Shown here: positions 12,468-25,266 of the stretch, in pieces
How the letters are laid out: each line of letters starts with the position of its first letter
How positions within the stretch are numbered: position 1 is the first letter of the stretch
Assembly (NCBI RefSeq): GCF_032854445.1
Contig: NC_088304.1
Coordinates: 15,075,704-15,139,703, forward strand
Length of the DNA: 64,000 bases
Reading direction: 5' to 3'
From: Liolophura sinensis
Lineage: Eukaryota; Mollusca; Polyplacophora; Chitonida; Chitonidae
The notes under the pieces: model-generated
Databases searched by the model: none
What the model was told of the DNA's origin: nothing
The model's input: the letters and a program-made list of their open reading frames with translations, nothing else
Translations under genes and position numbers: made by a program

Positions 12468-12678
12468 GTGTAACTCTTCAACCATTTCGCATGTTTGCAA
12501 GGTGTTTATATTCTGTAGGCATTATCCTGTGTATACTGATAAAATTATACTTTTCGTGAAGCCCTGAAGATGGACAACCTCACCAATGTAGTTTTGTCTT
12601 CAAAATTAAATTGAAAATGTGAATAAACAGCACTGAAAGATGCTCTTTCATATGCGAAAGGGTTGAAGAATTAGGGTA
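12468..12678 (+). mobile_element. Family C MITE-like element, copy 1
   Basis: About 210 bp with imperfect terminal inverted repeats (taactcttcaaccatttcgc at the left, complement of gcgaaagggttgaagaatta at the right). The internal gataaaattatacttttcgtg and tgtagttttgtct blocks are shared with the copies at 30807 and 33462. No coding capacity. Confidence 0.7.
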
Positions 12679-12703
12679 GCATGTACAGGTTCCAATATAA
12701 ATA

Positions 12704-12901
12704 ACAGTATTATCGTTAATAGGGATTACACTTTCTGAATATAGCACAGATTCTAGTGATGAAAATTTGGCTAAGACCACGGCGGGTTTCGAACCAGCGA
12801 CCTCTGATGATCACAAACGACGTCACTCGACATGCTATATTCAGAAAGTGTAATCCTATTAACGATAATACAGTTACTTAATCCACTTTCCAAATGACTT
12901 A
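12704..12901 (-). mobile_element. Foldback element with tRNA-like core and 14-bp TSD
   Basis: 198 bp between perfect 14-bp direct repeats ttccaatataaata (12690-12703, 12902-12915). Inside are 39/38-nt inverted arms at 12707-12745 and 12834-12871 that differ by one base gap. Between them, on the minus strand, is a perfect Pol III box B (GGTTCGAAACC, plus 12785-12795) with a degenerate box A about 35 nt upstream. It resembles a SINE head enclosed by a long hairpin. I do not recognise a named family. Confidence 0.75.
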
Positions 12902-12915
12902 TTCCAATATAAATA

Positions 12916-15239
12916 TTTTGTATTTTCATTACATGTTTTTCATGAATGCTGAACTGCTAGTATCTCACACTTCAATGATGCACACTAATTAGTAAATGGA
13001 GTCTCTCATGTCATATGAGTGAAATACTGATCATGTGGCATGATAAGGATAGACAAGTCAAAGATAACAAAATACAAGTGTACAAGTAGCATGTATTCAA
13101 AAAATCTCAGGTGATAATTAAAGAAATCATCACATCTCTGTATTGCTTTTCACACACGTTTTTTTTTTTAAATGCTTACATGACAATAGGAAAATAACAA
13201 CCATAATACTCATTTACACATTCATCTATTCTACCGATATCTTTTGACTTTCCTCAGACGAAAGTTAAATGTGTTCTTTTGGACATTACTTCTCCAGGGT
13301 GATGAATTCTCAGCCATTATCAGGGCTTTACAGGCCCAGTCTAACAACATGAGCAATGTCTTGGGGGCATATTGAACAAATGCTCGCATGTGGAATCCAT
13401 TATTCCCCAATCTGTGTGGACAGACAGAGAGATGCCTTAACTTCAGGACTGGGATGAGCATCAACCTATTAACAACAAGATGAAGCCAAAAAGCTTGCAA
13501 TCACCCCAAAAAGATGGCTGGTATAGGATGGGAGGCTATTCCCAGCGCAAGCACATTGTGCGCAGTGAAACATTCCCTTAAGCCGGTGTGCCTGTCGAGC
13601 AGCATGCCATATGCTGGTGTTGTTCTAACTTCACATGGTTTCCTCTAACATGTGTAAGAGGATGTAAAGGACTGCGAGCAGACATAACCACGCACTCTGG
13701 AAATGTCAGCTCATCAGGCTTTATGTGGTGTCACCCCTAGGTCTTTCTCATCATGGTGACCAACCACAGAGTTTACAGCACATGTATGTCACTATTTTAC
13801 AGTCCTGATCAGATTGTTAAATACCAAAGTATTTGGCCTAGTATTCCGTCAATAAATAAGTCGCTCATTTTACAACATTCTGGGATTTTCATTGCACTTA
13901 GAAAGCTGTTTCGAGGTATGTTTCGAAGGCAGGATGATACCCTACTGGAAAAAACATAAGTTTCAGCACCAAAAGTAAATGTGCATATGGGGGAGGGGGT
14001 AATATCTGTTCAGTCAAATCCAGTCAAATTTGTCAAAACTTATCAAATTGAAAGGAAGGAGACAGGGAGAAACATTGAAGCCATAAATAAAACTTCCAAG
14101 AGAGCAGGCAGACTGTCTGTACACTGGGCAAACACATGGCTGCATTTTATATTCTGGATCTACACAGACTTAGGGAGCAGTGGATTCAGCTTTTGGCAAT
14201 GCAACAGTTTTCTCCCTATATTCTGCTAGCCATCGTTTTACCCCCCAAGGCTGAAATGTGCTACTCCTCAACGAAATCTTCCAGTAGGCATGTGCAAACA
14301 CTGAGGTAATCCACTTGTTTGATTAGTCAAGTGAAAAACAGCCCTAACCTGTCTTGCCCGTAATCCACTGAGGCAAGATTCCGCTAACCTTGGAGACCCA
14401 AGTTGAGTACTCAGCTGAAAGCTTTACCGTATTAGAGTCCAAGCGTCAACAGCAATTATCAATGATTTCCTTGTGCCAAAAGGTCAACACAATCTGCCAT
14501 AATTTGGTTTAAATCATCATTCATAACCAGTACAGGAATCTGTCAGGGATATTGGGGGCTATCCATGTAAAGGATCAGCCATGCTTTTAGCAAACTTGTC
14601 AGGCAAACATGTAATGAGTTCTTTACACTCAGATTTACAAAGAAAAAAAAACCTAAAAGAAATGTGAATTCTTTTTTAATATTAGAAATAATGATGAACC
14701 TTCAAGCTGGAAAGAATAAGCTTGCTGGCAATAACAACAGAGTTCTTAACTGTTCATAATTTTTAAGTGGACATGAATACAGTCATTACCTGTCACACAC
14801 ATGCACACAGCCAATAAACAGGTATGTACAGCAAAGTGCTTCTTGATATTCTGTTCCTCCAATTGAACAAAAAGGTCATCGGCAAACCTTACAACAAGAA
14901 CTATTTCATTTGTGTGGTTTCTTTCGCTCCTTCTTGAAGGGCTGTATTTAATTAGTAGTTTACACCTACTTCACTGGCTCACTTCCTGAACATACACACT
15001 GCAAAATGACATTCTTAATATATTCCCTTTTTCAACATATTTCTCCCTGGAGTGATATAGGTACCAATACTATATGGTAGTAACCAGCCATCAACCATAA
15101 GATCTTTTGCCTTGATTAAATTCAGCTTCAACTCTCACAAGGATATAAATCTGTGGGCGTTTTGTCCAGTTGTCGTCACTGCATGTGAAACATTGGTAAA
15201 AGGATCATGTCATTTTAACACTGCCCATAGTCGCAAATT
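12916..15239. other. Gene-free intronic DNA
   Basis: Unique sequence; small mixed-composition blocks at 13500-13740 and 14330-14560 might be regulatory. No gene seen. Confidence 0.45.
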
Positions 15240-15575
15240 TGCCACAACTGCCGAGTGGCAAGGCGTCCATTTCTAAGCATAACCTATGGCTGCAGCGTTT
15301 GTGGGACTGACAGATGCTTTCCCCCTGCAGCCTGTTAACACACCCTGCCCTGACATGTCCATTACGGCGATGGGTGATTTACTAAGGGACTTTGGGCACT
15401 GGGTCGTCCTACCGAGCCAATACAGGGCTTCAGTATTAAACAAGCCGCAGATCAATCAATACCACGTTGCGTTGGCGACCCCTGGAAAAACTGCCAGCAG
15501 TAAAGGGGATTGAACCAAGCTCCTGCATGTAACCGGACCTGGTTAAAAGCGGTACCGCCTCCAACAACAACTTAA
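15240..15575. repeat. Possible composite tRNA-related repeat
   Basis: The left end has a plus-strand box A-like tgccgagtggcaaggcg (15250s). The right end has a minus-strand box B-like ggttcaatcccc (about 15505-15520) followed by ccggttacatg. The middle is GC-richer than its surroundings and open for 75 codons on plus, but the peptide matches nothing I know. Confidence 0.3.
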
Positions 15576-16155
15576 CATCCAAAGCTTTAACCTTTCATCG
15601 CCCAACTAATGGGCACGAATGGCTGACACTTCTCTGCTTTGGTACCTGTAGTATTGCAATGCTACATTGTGTTATCAATTACAAGCATTTGTGGACACCC
15701 AAGTAATAGTACAAAAAAAGTACATTTAGGTTGTGCAGTTGAAAGTATCTTTGTGACAAACATTGTTGCTGTGCTGATTTTTTTTTCCGCTTCAAGAGAG
15801 GAAAAGAAAGAAAAATAAAACCGAATAGCATCTAATCTCATAAAGTAGCAGCCTGCTCTTCTTTATTTAGCCTGGACAAACAATGTAACTGTTGACATCT
15901 GGATTCAATTACACCTATATACGAATGTTGTGTATTCTGCATACAATTTAGGCTAAGACTTAATGCAAATTAGAAGATTACTTACATAAATCAGTAACGA
16001 TCATCTGAAAAGTTCAAGAATCAAATTTTTCCTGTTTCTTTTTTTACTCTCTCTTTTATTTGCAGTTCATTGGTGTACAGCGAGAGCTGAATGGGAATCA
16101 TTTCTATTTTGCAGCTATCTGACAAACCTGTTAATTACACCTGACACAACTCGTT

Positions 16156-16484
16156 GGACAAAACTGCAAACCACACACTTAATTCATTACATAACTGACA
16201 ACTGGATCAACAGAGGCACCTCCAGATGTATTGGGGCGAAACTGTAAACCAAACACTTAAATCATTACAAGACTTAAATCATCCTCAACCAAGGCACCTC
16301 CATATCTACTGGACAAAACTGTACAGCAAACACCCGCTCATTACACTACAGAAACAACTCAACAAAAGCACCTCAAGATGTAACTGACCAATTCATAAAG
16401 CAAATACTCAATCATTAACAGAACAGCATTAATAACTGACCAATTCATAAAGCAAATACTCAATCATTAACAGAACAGCATTAA
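16156..16484 (+). repeat. 75-78-bp tandem array ending in a perfect 52-bp duplication
   Basis: Diverged units start at 16156, 16233, 16311 and 16386 (ggacaaaactg... cattac... gcacctccagatgta). The last part is a 52-bp segment present twice without a mismatch (16381-16432 and 16433-16484), so a recent duplication sits on an old array. Confidence 0.75.
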
Positions 16485-16829
16485 TATAATTCTTTCTAAC
16501 ATGATCACATCTAGGTTGTTTGTTGTCCCTTAATTTTCCTCAAACACAATGCCATTTTGATATTATCTGGTGTGTGCTTAACCAGTCTTAAAACACTGCC
16601 AAGAATGAAAGACTCCTAGGTCTTCATTCTGAGAATAATACTTCATGAAAATTCTCTCTTTCCTTTTCAACAGCTTTTTTCAGGCTTGATGCGATAAAGC
16701 GAATATCAAGGTTCAGCCCAGTTTGTCTATTGGGTTTTTCTCACTCCCTCTCTGTTGTCAAAAGCTTTTTACACTGACATGTAGCAAGAGTGGCAGTCTG
16801 ATGCTAATGATAATATATTAACATATCCA

Positions 16830-17260
16830 GGCTTTTTTCATTCCATGGCATGCCGTAAATTTTCCCAGTCAAGTTTATTGACACAGAATCGCAGCTGTAG
16901 GTGCAATGAAAATCTAAAGGCAGCACAAGAATCACGTAGATGTGTAGGTGAGTTGTTCAGCTGAGAAAGTGACAATGTATTAAGTAGAGGATAACCCACA
17001 CTTTCTCCCAACTGTCTAAAATATCAACACCAGCAATGATGACAAAAAAAATCCTCCTTCAGCCGGTGTGCGGAATTCTTTGTGCAAGGCACCAGAGAGG
17101 GAAACAATGTGCGACTTGTGAATGTCGAGCCTCTTCATCGCTAGTGCTCATGACCCTCCTTAAAACATCTGTGGAGACGGCGAGCAGAGACGACAGCAGG
17201 CCCCCAGCAAGACACAAGTGTCTCTCTGACAACTGTAGGACAGTCCTTTTCTGAAGCTAT
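16830..17260. promoter_or_regulatory. Candidate cis-regulatory block
   Basis: Repeat-free and mixed. Contains ccggtgtgcgga (about 17061), also found at about 47781 in another candidate block. A 72-codon plus-strand frame here is Cys/Arg-rich but matches no family I know. Confidence 0.25.
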
Positions 17261-17768
17261 CATAACCTGCTATCACAATCTTGACACCTGAAAAGGCAGT
17301 TACTGCAGATCACTTCGCTCCTTGGAAACTAAACCCCCTACCTTAATCTCTCTATTTAACAGCGTCCACTTCGCTTGGGAGGCCAGCAGCTGAGCAGACT
17401 TGATTGCATTTCTTGTCATGCGGAATTTCCAATTTCTCGCAAATTTTAATCCAATATTTGTGTTGGATCGATCGTGTGGGTAATAGTCGGTTTTCACATA
17501 ATGCAAAACTGACATTACTTCATAAAACACAGTATGACACATTTGTTAGAACAGCTCTTTCAATATTCGGTGACAGATTACCTCTAAAAGGGTCCCATTA
17601 CACACTGTGAAAACACAGCCTCGGTTCCTCGGATACGAGTCTACCACAGCACAGTCACATACACTTATAAACACCACATTCCTAATTTCTTGCAACACAG
17701 GCACTTTGAAACCTGACATACCTGAAGTTCTTTGGCCTTATAATATTGCAGAAAACGCCCTATTTAAT

Positions 17769-18044
17769 TTATTTATTGATTTTATTGGTGTTTTATGTCA
17801 TACTCAAGAATATACTCATAATAGTGGCCAGCATTATGGTGGGTGGAGACCGGGCAGAGCCCCGGGGAAACCCACAACCATCGGCAGGTTGCTGCCATAC
17901 CTTCCCACGTACGGCCGGAGATGAAGCCAGCATGAGCTGGACTTGAACTCACAGCGACTGCATTGTTGGGAGACTCCTGGGTCATTACGCTACGCTAGCG
18001 TGCTAACCAACTGAGCCACGGAGACCCCCCCCCTCCCCCCAACA
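17769..18044 (-). mobile_element. Family A SINE, full length with C-rich 5' edge
   Basis: Complete tRNA-like head (on the plus strand ctaaccaactgagccacgga), body and tail. The 5' edge carries a run of C residues at 18026-18040. 9-bp target-site duplication ctatttaat at 17760-17768 and 18045-18053. Confidence 0.85.
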
Positions 18045-18089
18045 CTATTTAATCCCTGAAGAAAGCTATACTGTTATAGTGGATATACT

Positions 18090-18212
18090 TGATTTATTTA
18101 TTGATTTGATTGCCGTTTTATGCTGAACTCAAGAATATTTCAAGAATAGGACGGCTGCCAGGATTATGGTGGGAGGAAACCGGACAGAGCCCGGGGGAAA
18201 CCAACGACCTGG
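18090..18212 (-). mobile_element. Family A SINE, 5'-truncated
   Basis: The 3' half of the SINE on the minus strand, ending where the body meets cggacagagcccgggggaaacc on the plus strand. It lies only about 45 bp from the full-length copy at 17769-18044, in the same orientation. No target-site duplication seen. Confidence 0.8.
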
Positions 18213-18599
18213 TAAATATTACTACAACACAACTAAATCTATACCATAATGCACTGTCGCATGCATTTTTCTGCCAGTAAGCTACATGTACTATTCTAAA
18301 TATTATACCCTACTCATAATGTCTTGGAGTACATACACTTTGGAACTGACATGATCAGTAAGTTTCTTGTCTATACAACTATATATGCATGTATTACAGA
18401 AAGTACTCTTCAATTCCCAGAAAAAGCCATAATATCATAGTACGCATAACTATGAATTTCTATTGAAGACAACACAAATATGGTTGAATGACACAGCTTA
18501 TCAGAGTGTAAGGTCTCTTGTTACCATGCTTATGTACACAGATACAAAATGCAGAGAAAAAAAGAAATGCACCATTCTCTGTATCACAAGGAATGCACC

Positions 18600-18960
18600 A
18601 TGATCTGCCACCAGGTCCCGCCTTCTTTATCTATAGTGGCGAATAATTAACGCCCCACCTGTGGAAGTTTTAGGGGATCTACATTTCTCACCTGCGGGGC
18701 CTGAAGTAAATAACAGGTTGACCTCTTACACTCTCTTTACTACCCGTTAAACCATTAAGGAGCTATGAGAGGGCTATGACAATTTAAACATGTAGGAACT
18801 GTCAGGTGGCTCTGATTTAGCATACTGATGTGACCTGCCAAGTGTGATAAACAACCCGCAATAGTCTGTCTCCCTTCCTACTTCAGCTTCTGTCTGCTTA
18901 CGCAAGCCCTCACACATTTCACCCCTACAACCAGCCTAGAGACAATTTAATCTTTCACAC
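18600..18960. promoter_or_regulatory. Candidate cis-regulatory block with E-boxes
   Basis: Repeat-free and less AT-rich than its surroundings. Contains cacctg/caggtg E-boxes at 18656-18661, 18689-18694 and 18803-18808 and an ataattaac core near 18642. Inference only. Confidence 0.3.
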
Positions 18961-20924
18961 AAACACATGCAGTTTAAAATGACAATACCGAGAGCAAGGC
19001 ATTCTTAAACCACTGGATGACACAAATGTGAGAAATTTCTTGAGTGTGTTACACATGTTGAGACACTAAAATTTCATTAAACATCGCGCGATGCATGATT
19101 TTTGTAAATGTACCAGAACCCATTTCCCAGAAATGAAAAGTTCAATAATTATTTAGATTAAGTTCTATCCCATGTGGACAGATCTAAAATCATCAAAACG
19201 CTTAGAGAAAGGCAATTATCATTCCACAAAGCATCAATCACACTCAAAATGGCAACATCATGCACTTTTACCATGGAAACAAGCAATAACAAAGTGTTAA
19301 ATGTATGTAATTAACGGATGATAAAGATACCATTGTGTATTTTACACTCTCTCTGACCTGTGAAGCCAAAGCACTCAGACTCACCAAAAGGAATGTGTTC
19401 ACCAAATTCGCACGTACCAAGAAGATAAAAAAAAAAAAAAAAAAAAACGGCCATGATTTAGCAATTAGCATGAATTGTATGAATAAGCATAGCACACTAC
19501 GTTCATTTCCTCCCGTATGAACACGAGCCAGAGTGGCAGATGAAATGTTATTTAGTGTTGTCAGATGAAGTGTGTCTGATAAAGACTGACACAAAGATCT
19601 TGGAAAAATAGTAGATAAACATTAATCCAAGAATCAATGGCCCTCATTTCTCGTGCGTGGTTAGATGCTGACGGTTATTTATTTCCAGACTACCACTATG
19701 TTATTCACAGATGACTTGTAGACAGCAGATAAACACTAACTCTTTCTCCTGTTAACGTCAATATAATGCTAATAATTAAAGGGCCATGTGGATTGGGTCT
19801 TCTCCACTTTCAGCTGCTGAAAATATCAGATATTTTCCTCTCACTTCAGTTGAATCTTTAACCGTGGGTAGCGAATGAGCTAGCAATCGATTGATCGTGG
19901 TAGATAAGCGCACACACACACATATTGTACATCAGCCAATCAATAAAATGACAGGATCCAAATAGATAGCAGACTAAACACTGGATACAGTAAGACGGCA
20001 TTAGCCTAGCACAAAAAAAAAATCCTCTATACGAACAAAATCAGGGAACCGGGTCGAAGTGAGAAGAGTCTTCATAGGGTAGTTTGATCTAAGCTCAGAG
20101 GGTGGCTAATATCCATATCTAGACTTTTTCTTAGTCATCAGAAATATGAAACTAATATATCATTCAGACTTGTAAGAATTCTGATTTTTCATGTTTCTTT
20201 GCAGTATTTCTTATTTTGCCCAAGTTCTTCCACTGATTTTTTGAGCAATAATTGTGTGTTTTGATGTTTTTCATCAAATTCATCAGATTTATTTTATATG
20301 AGAACATGTTTATTAACTACATGTATCTCTTCATTGCATTCATTTCATAGTTAATCTTGGCAAAGTGAACTCAGCACATATTCCTTGAACCCAATTTGTA
20401 CAAACTCTTGAACCCGGCTTATATTTCTTCAGGTAATGGCAGATTGATGGGTGACCTTTAAGACAACTGTCTGGAAAGGCAGTTAGCCCTGGAAATTCCA
20501 ACACATAACCGTCTTTATATAAAGAACTTTTATACCAAAGCCAGGAGCCATGATGTAAAAAAAAAAAGAAAACTCTGCTAGTTTTTTTTTTAGAAGAGAA
20601 ACACAAACTAAACAGTAGCAATATTGAACGCAGTGCTCAGACTAAATTAAGAGCACTACAGCAACTCATCAATGTACAAGTACATGCATTAATGTTACCT
20701 AAATAGATGTCTGTTTTTGTAAAATTAAAATTATAGAAGCTTGAAATTTATCACATTTTTTAACCTATTAACACAAGATTAGAGGACACTACCTGTCTAC
20801 ATACATGTACATCAGTTCTACAGAATCAGATAATAAAGTTCAGTACAAATAAACAATTCAATCTTTATGCTACTGGTTTCATTTGTCTTGAAACACTATT
20901 TTTGTGATACCAAGGTTGGAGAGT
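18961..20924. other. Gene-free intronic DNA
   Basis: Unique AT-rich sequence with an A22-type run at about 19429-19447. The 108-codon minus-strand frame across it is made Phe-rich by that run and is not a gene. Confidence 0.5.
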
Positions 20925-21010
20925 TGGCCATTGCCGAATGGTGCTTGCCCTTAATTTCTAGAAGACCAGGTACCGGTCGAAATCCAGCCCTGGACAAGGA
21001 GTCTGTATAT
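20925..21010 (+). repeat. tRNA-like SINE head, uncertain
   Basis: gttggccattgccgaatggt (box A-like) followed about 45 nt later by accggtcgaaatccagcc (box B-like). No A-tail or known body follows. Confidence 0.35.
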
Positions 21011-24000
21011 TAGCTGGTTCTCAAACTATTCTTTGAACCTTGTGATATTAAGTGGTCAAACAAGGCTTGTGTGGCTGTCTCCATAAACTAGAGTTTGTTG
21101 AAGATCACTTGGTTTCCACCAATACGTTGTGCATATCCGTATACGTCACATAAGGGGAACTTCTTCAGTAAATTGCAAAAAGTCAGCACTTTACCCCACT
21201 ATAAAAAAGTGGAAAATTGCTGAGTACTGCCTTAAGCAGCAACCCATTGAAAAAATAAATATTAAGAATATATGTCCTTGTAGCAGAAAATGGTGCCTAA
21301 GTCTACCTATTTGCTGTGGTTTCCTGCAAATGCAGCATGCTAAATTCTTCAGCTCTGGTCTACTTCACCTAAGCAGCCTAAAATCCAGTGTTTGGGTACA
21401 GGGCACTTCCCAGGTTTGAACCACTGGAACGCTATAGTATAACCACCAGGAAACTGTTGCAGTTAGTTACAGCGAGGCAATTATTAGAAAACCTCCATCA
21501 GAACAATCAGTGTGTTATTAGATCTGCTTACTGATCTACAAGCTCAGTTCTGACAGAGACAAATCCACTTATATGCACCAGTCTACACATTGGCACACAT
21601 AAACGCTCTAAAAATCTGACACACCCAAAACCCGTATGAAATATACTACATTTAGATTTAATTCTTTCTGCAAGATATGTCTAACACATAGCCGGGGGTA
21701 GACTAAATGCATGTATTTGAACAAGTTTAAATTGAAACATTTAATGTGTACTGTTTTATACAAATGAATCACACCATTGTTACTGACAATTATTTGAAAG
21801 TTTACCTTGCAGATTATTTATAGTCTTAAAGGAATCTCCCTGTATCCACTTAACACCAGAGTAAGCCTACAGTGGGGGAGCTGGTCTAGCTTGTTAATGC
21901 CGTTTTAGTGACTGAATCAATTCACATCATTTACTCCACAATTTAACACAGTGGTTAAAACCTCTCTGAAAATAGCCACTTGACATACCCATTACCCACC
22001 AGCCCCTTTTAACACAAAGGTTAAACCCAAACACAAAAACAAATTTTAGCAAAATCATAAATTTAGGTTAAAGTTTACAGAGAGCAATCTCCATAAATTT
22101 ACCCCCCATGAGTATGGCTATGATATTTTTTTTTAAACTAGGTGAAGAAAACATTCTAATGTATTGCTTATTTTGAACTTTCTTTTTCAACTTTGCTTAC
22201 TGATACATTTCTAAACAAACGTGCCTGTATCTTGTTTAGGCTATAACAGGAGAAACCATAAATTGCAAAGTTAACAAATGGCCATGGTTGTAGACACTAT
22301 TATCAACATTTCAGATTTATCACGGCAATGAACCTAGAAAGATACCGGATCATTACACACGTAGTTTAACGTCTGATATTTAATCTAAAACTAAGTTTAT
22401 TCATTCATTTTATTTGATTAGAATCAACAGCATGCTCAAGAATGTGGAAATTAATATTTATTTCTTCTATTTATATAAGATTACTTTTAATTCAGAACTC
22501 TTCTTTTCAGTTTAACCATGTTCTTACTCAAAACCCATGCGGCTCATTGTATGGAGATGTAGGTATATTACATATCAGAGTCAGTATCTAGCTCTTTTTA
22601 AGACCTGACAAGGTTTAAATGGCTGGGATGTTAGTATGCCAATTCCTGCCAGCAAATGTGTTCTTCACTGCCAGAGTCACTCATTGTTTGGTAGTTGAGT
22701 ATCCGGGGAATGCTAACATCAGGTTTGTGCGGGCTACCATTCTAACCAGACAGAACAACACGCAACTGTGGCCCCGCACACTGCAGCTGCACTCTGATGC
22801 GGGTGAGCTAGGAGGAACATACCATTGGGGTTACAACATCACATAAATGTGCTAGTGTTTTTACCGTAAACTGAGTAACAATCATTAGCTACTGCCACGG
22901 AAGCTTTAATTTGAATCCTGAAGAGGTCATGAATCAAATGTTCCCATTTACAGACCTTCACCATTGTTTTGGATTGTGCATTAGTTAAAAAAATAAATAA
23001 ATAACATATGCAAAAACTTAGCATGTACTGTCCAACGTGAATCAAGGCCCACATCTGAATTTGAATGAATGAAGGGTTGACAAATTGGCAGTATTTGAGC
23101 CATAACACAGTGAGACGTGAAGTCGAGACCAAGCTTGCCTTTTCTTGCACATGTACCACCAACATACCAGTAGATGTTTTATCAGGATAAAATACAGGCT
23201 TTTTCCACAAAAATTCTGACCTCTAAGTCTATAAAGCATCAAATAGAATCTAACGATTACAAGCTAAGACTATCACAAAGAAAGCATATCACACATCTTA
23301 GAGCTTAGCAATATACATGTGCAACACACATCATACCTACAAACCACCACTTGTAAGGCCCCTTAAGAAGACAGACAGCAAACCTATCGCACATGGAGTG
23401 TCCCCTTACACTAGAGTAGGTACACCATACTCAACGAACAGCTAACAATTGCAAACAATGAAGCAGGGAAGGTGACTAAGATAAGTAGCCATTTGTAAAT
23501 TCTTCCTGCTTTGTGAACCATGATCATTCACAAGTCACAAGGCACATTGTGTGCCCAGGAATACATGTATTACCGTGCACAAATCAGCTGATCAGTTCAC
23601 TGAACTTAAGTCAACGCCCAAATATCACTTTTGAGCGCCATACTGCTCAAATCCGATGACATCAAAAGTTCAAATGCAACTGCGGTGTCCTTGCCAGTCT
23701 ATTACCTACATGTGCCACACACACATGTAGTTTTCCAGCAGGTTTATACTCTTTAAATGCAGAGATAAACCAAACACAAGCAGCTTTTGGAAAGCTTAAG
23801 GGTTGTATCAAGCAATAAATCCCCAACAATTAAAGCATCCTGCACCCACCCAAACCTCGACACACCCAGGACAAGTACCACCCCTTAAATGGACCCACTG
23901 GGACAAATTTATTAGAACATGCATGTACACAAGTACATTATGTTCTGAATAGGTTTTCTTTTTTTTTTTGCTACATGAAAAGGTTTTGGAATTTGGGCAT

Positions 24001-25044
24001 GTCCCTAGACAACCTAAGACTTTACCAGCAATATAGATAAGGGTAAACAATTACTGTACTAGTAGAAAGCTTATTGGTAGCAATGCTGAGCTATCTGGCC
24101 CCACCCGTTGGCACTTCACAGTGGCTCTGGCAGACATCTTTACACAAGTGTTATAGCCTTACAGTGGGTCAGGTCTGGGTCAGGGGCGAGGTCTCCAGGG
24201 GTGTCATCTTACAGGGCTCACTGGTGACAAGGCTAAGCTCTGGGTTGTGTGAGGCAATTTTCACCACACACCCACAGAAACCAGGAATCAGTGACCTAGG
24301 CTAATATACACCTATGTCAAGCCTGTGTTAAGCAAAGGGTTTTTGTTGCCATTAATACTGAGCATTTCACTAGGGTCATATTTGATTGCTCAAGCACACA
24401 AATTAAAGCAGAGTTTGATGACCTTGGTATATAATATACATGTATGCTGTATTTCCTTAGCCTTTCCCCGGTTAAAAAGTATGAAATCAATTTGTCCTTT
24501 CCTAGAACTTTTTACATTTTATACTAAATAGGCTCCCTAAATTAACTTTCGACAAAAATATAATTCAATCAATTTTAAACAATTTATCCAAATCTCAGAT
24601 TTCTGCATTACATCTTGGCACATATGAGCAAGAATTATGATTTAATAATTACTTTGGTCAACTTACAAGAAGTGTTTTACCAACACAGCCTACATGTGAC
24701 AGCAATTTCAAGGTCGAATTTTTAAAATTTAAGTATTCTAATTCTTCAAACTTCTTCAACCACTTCTGCAACAAATATTCTGAATCATTCTGAGTGAATT
24801 ATATGGTGTTGATAAATAACTTGCTCAGTTTTATGAGTATGGATCTATAAAGAAATCAAGCAAGTCATTTGTAACTTTCCAAATTAATTGTATGGATGAA
24901 TTCCACTGAAAAGTGTGGTTGCAGAGGCTGAAGTGTTACAGTATGGCCTTATCGCTTAAGGTGCTGTCACTTGTAGTAAGAGATGCACATGTTCTTTGCA
25001 CAGGTAAGGCTAAAACTGTCACGTACAGTTACATCCCTTATACT
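21011..25044. other. Gene-free intronic DNA
   Basis: No clear repeat family apart from a weak SINE relic at 22400. Open frames of up to 123 codons (22839-23210 minus) lack recognisable domains, and I see no convincing splice context. Confidence 0.45.
22400..22445 (-). mobile_element. Possible family A SINE relic
   Basis: Plus strand shows tttatttgattagaatcaacagcatgctcaagaatg, resembling the 3' end of family A in reverse. Very short and diverged, so weak. Confidence 0.3.
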
Positions 25045-25056
25045 TACAACTCAATA

Positions 25057-25254
25057 AGCTGTGAGTTCAAGTCCAGTTATTGCTGGCTTCCTCTCCGGTC
25101 GTACGTGGGAAGGTCTGTCGCCAACCTGCGGATGGTCATGGGTTTACCCGGGGCTCTGCCCGGTTTCCTCCCACCATAATGCCGACCGTCGTCATATAAG
25201 TGACACAGTCTTGAGCAGGGCGTAAAACACCAATCAAATAAATAAATAAATAAA
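25057..25254 (+). mobile_element. Family A SINE, 5'-truncated upstream of box B
   Basis: Starts at agctgtgagttcaagtcc (box B region) and runs to an (AAAT)n tail. 12-bp target-site duplication with one mismatch: tacaactcaata at 25045-25056 and tacaacttaata at 25255-25266. Confidence 0.88.
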
Positions 25255-25266
25255 TACAACTTAATA

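Noticed and set aside
15286-15513. 75-codon plus frame with GC-richer composition
   Set aside because: No recognisable domain, an opposite frame is also open, and tRNA-like boxes at both ends suggest a repeat.
17607-17924. 105-codon plus frame
   Set aside because: Runs into a family A SINE and shows the same SINE-derived peptide.
22839-23210. 123-codon minus frame
   Set aside because: No domain, no codon pattern or splice context, and an overlapping frame is also open; best explained by chance.
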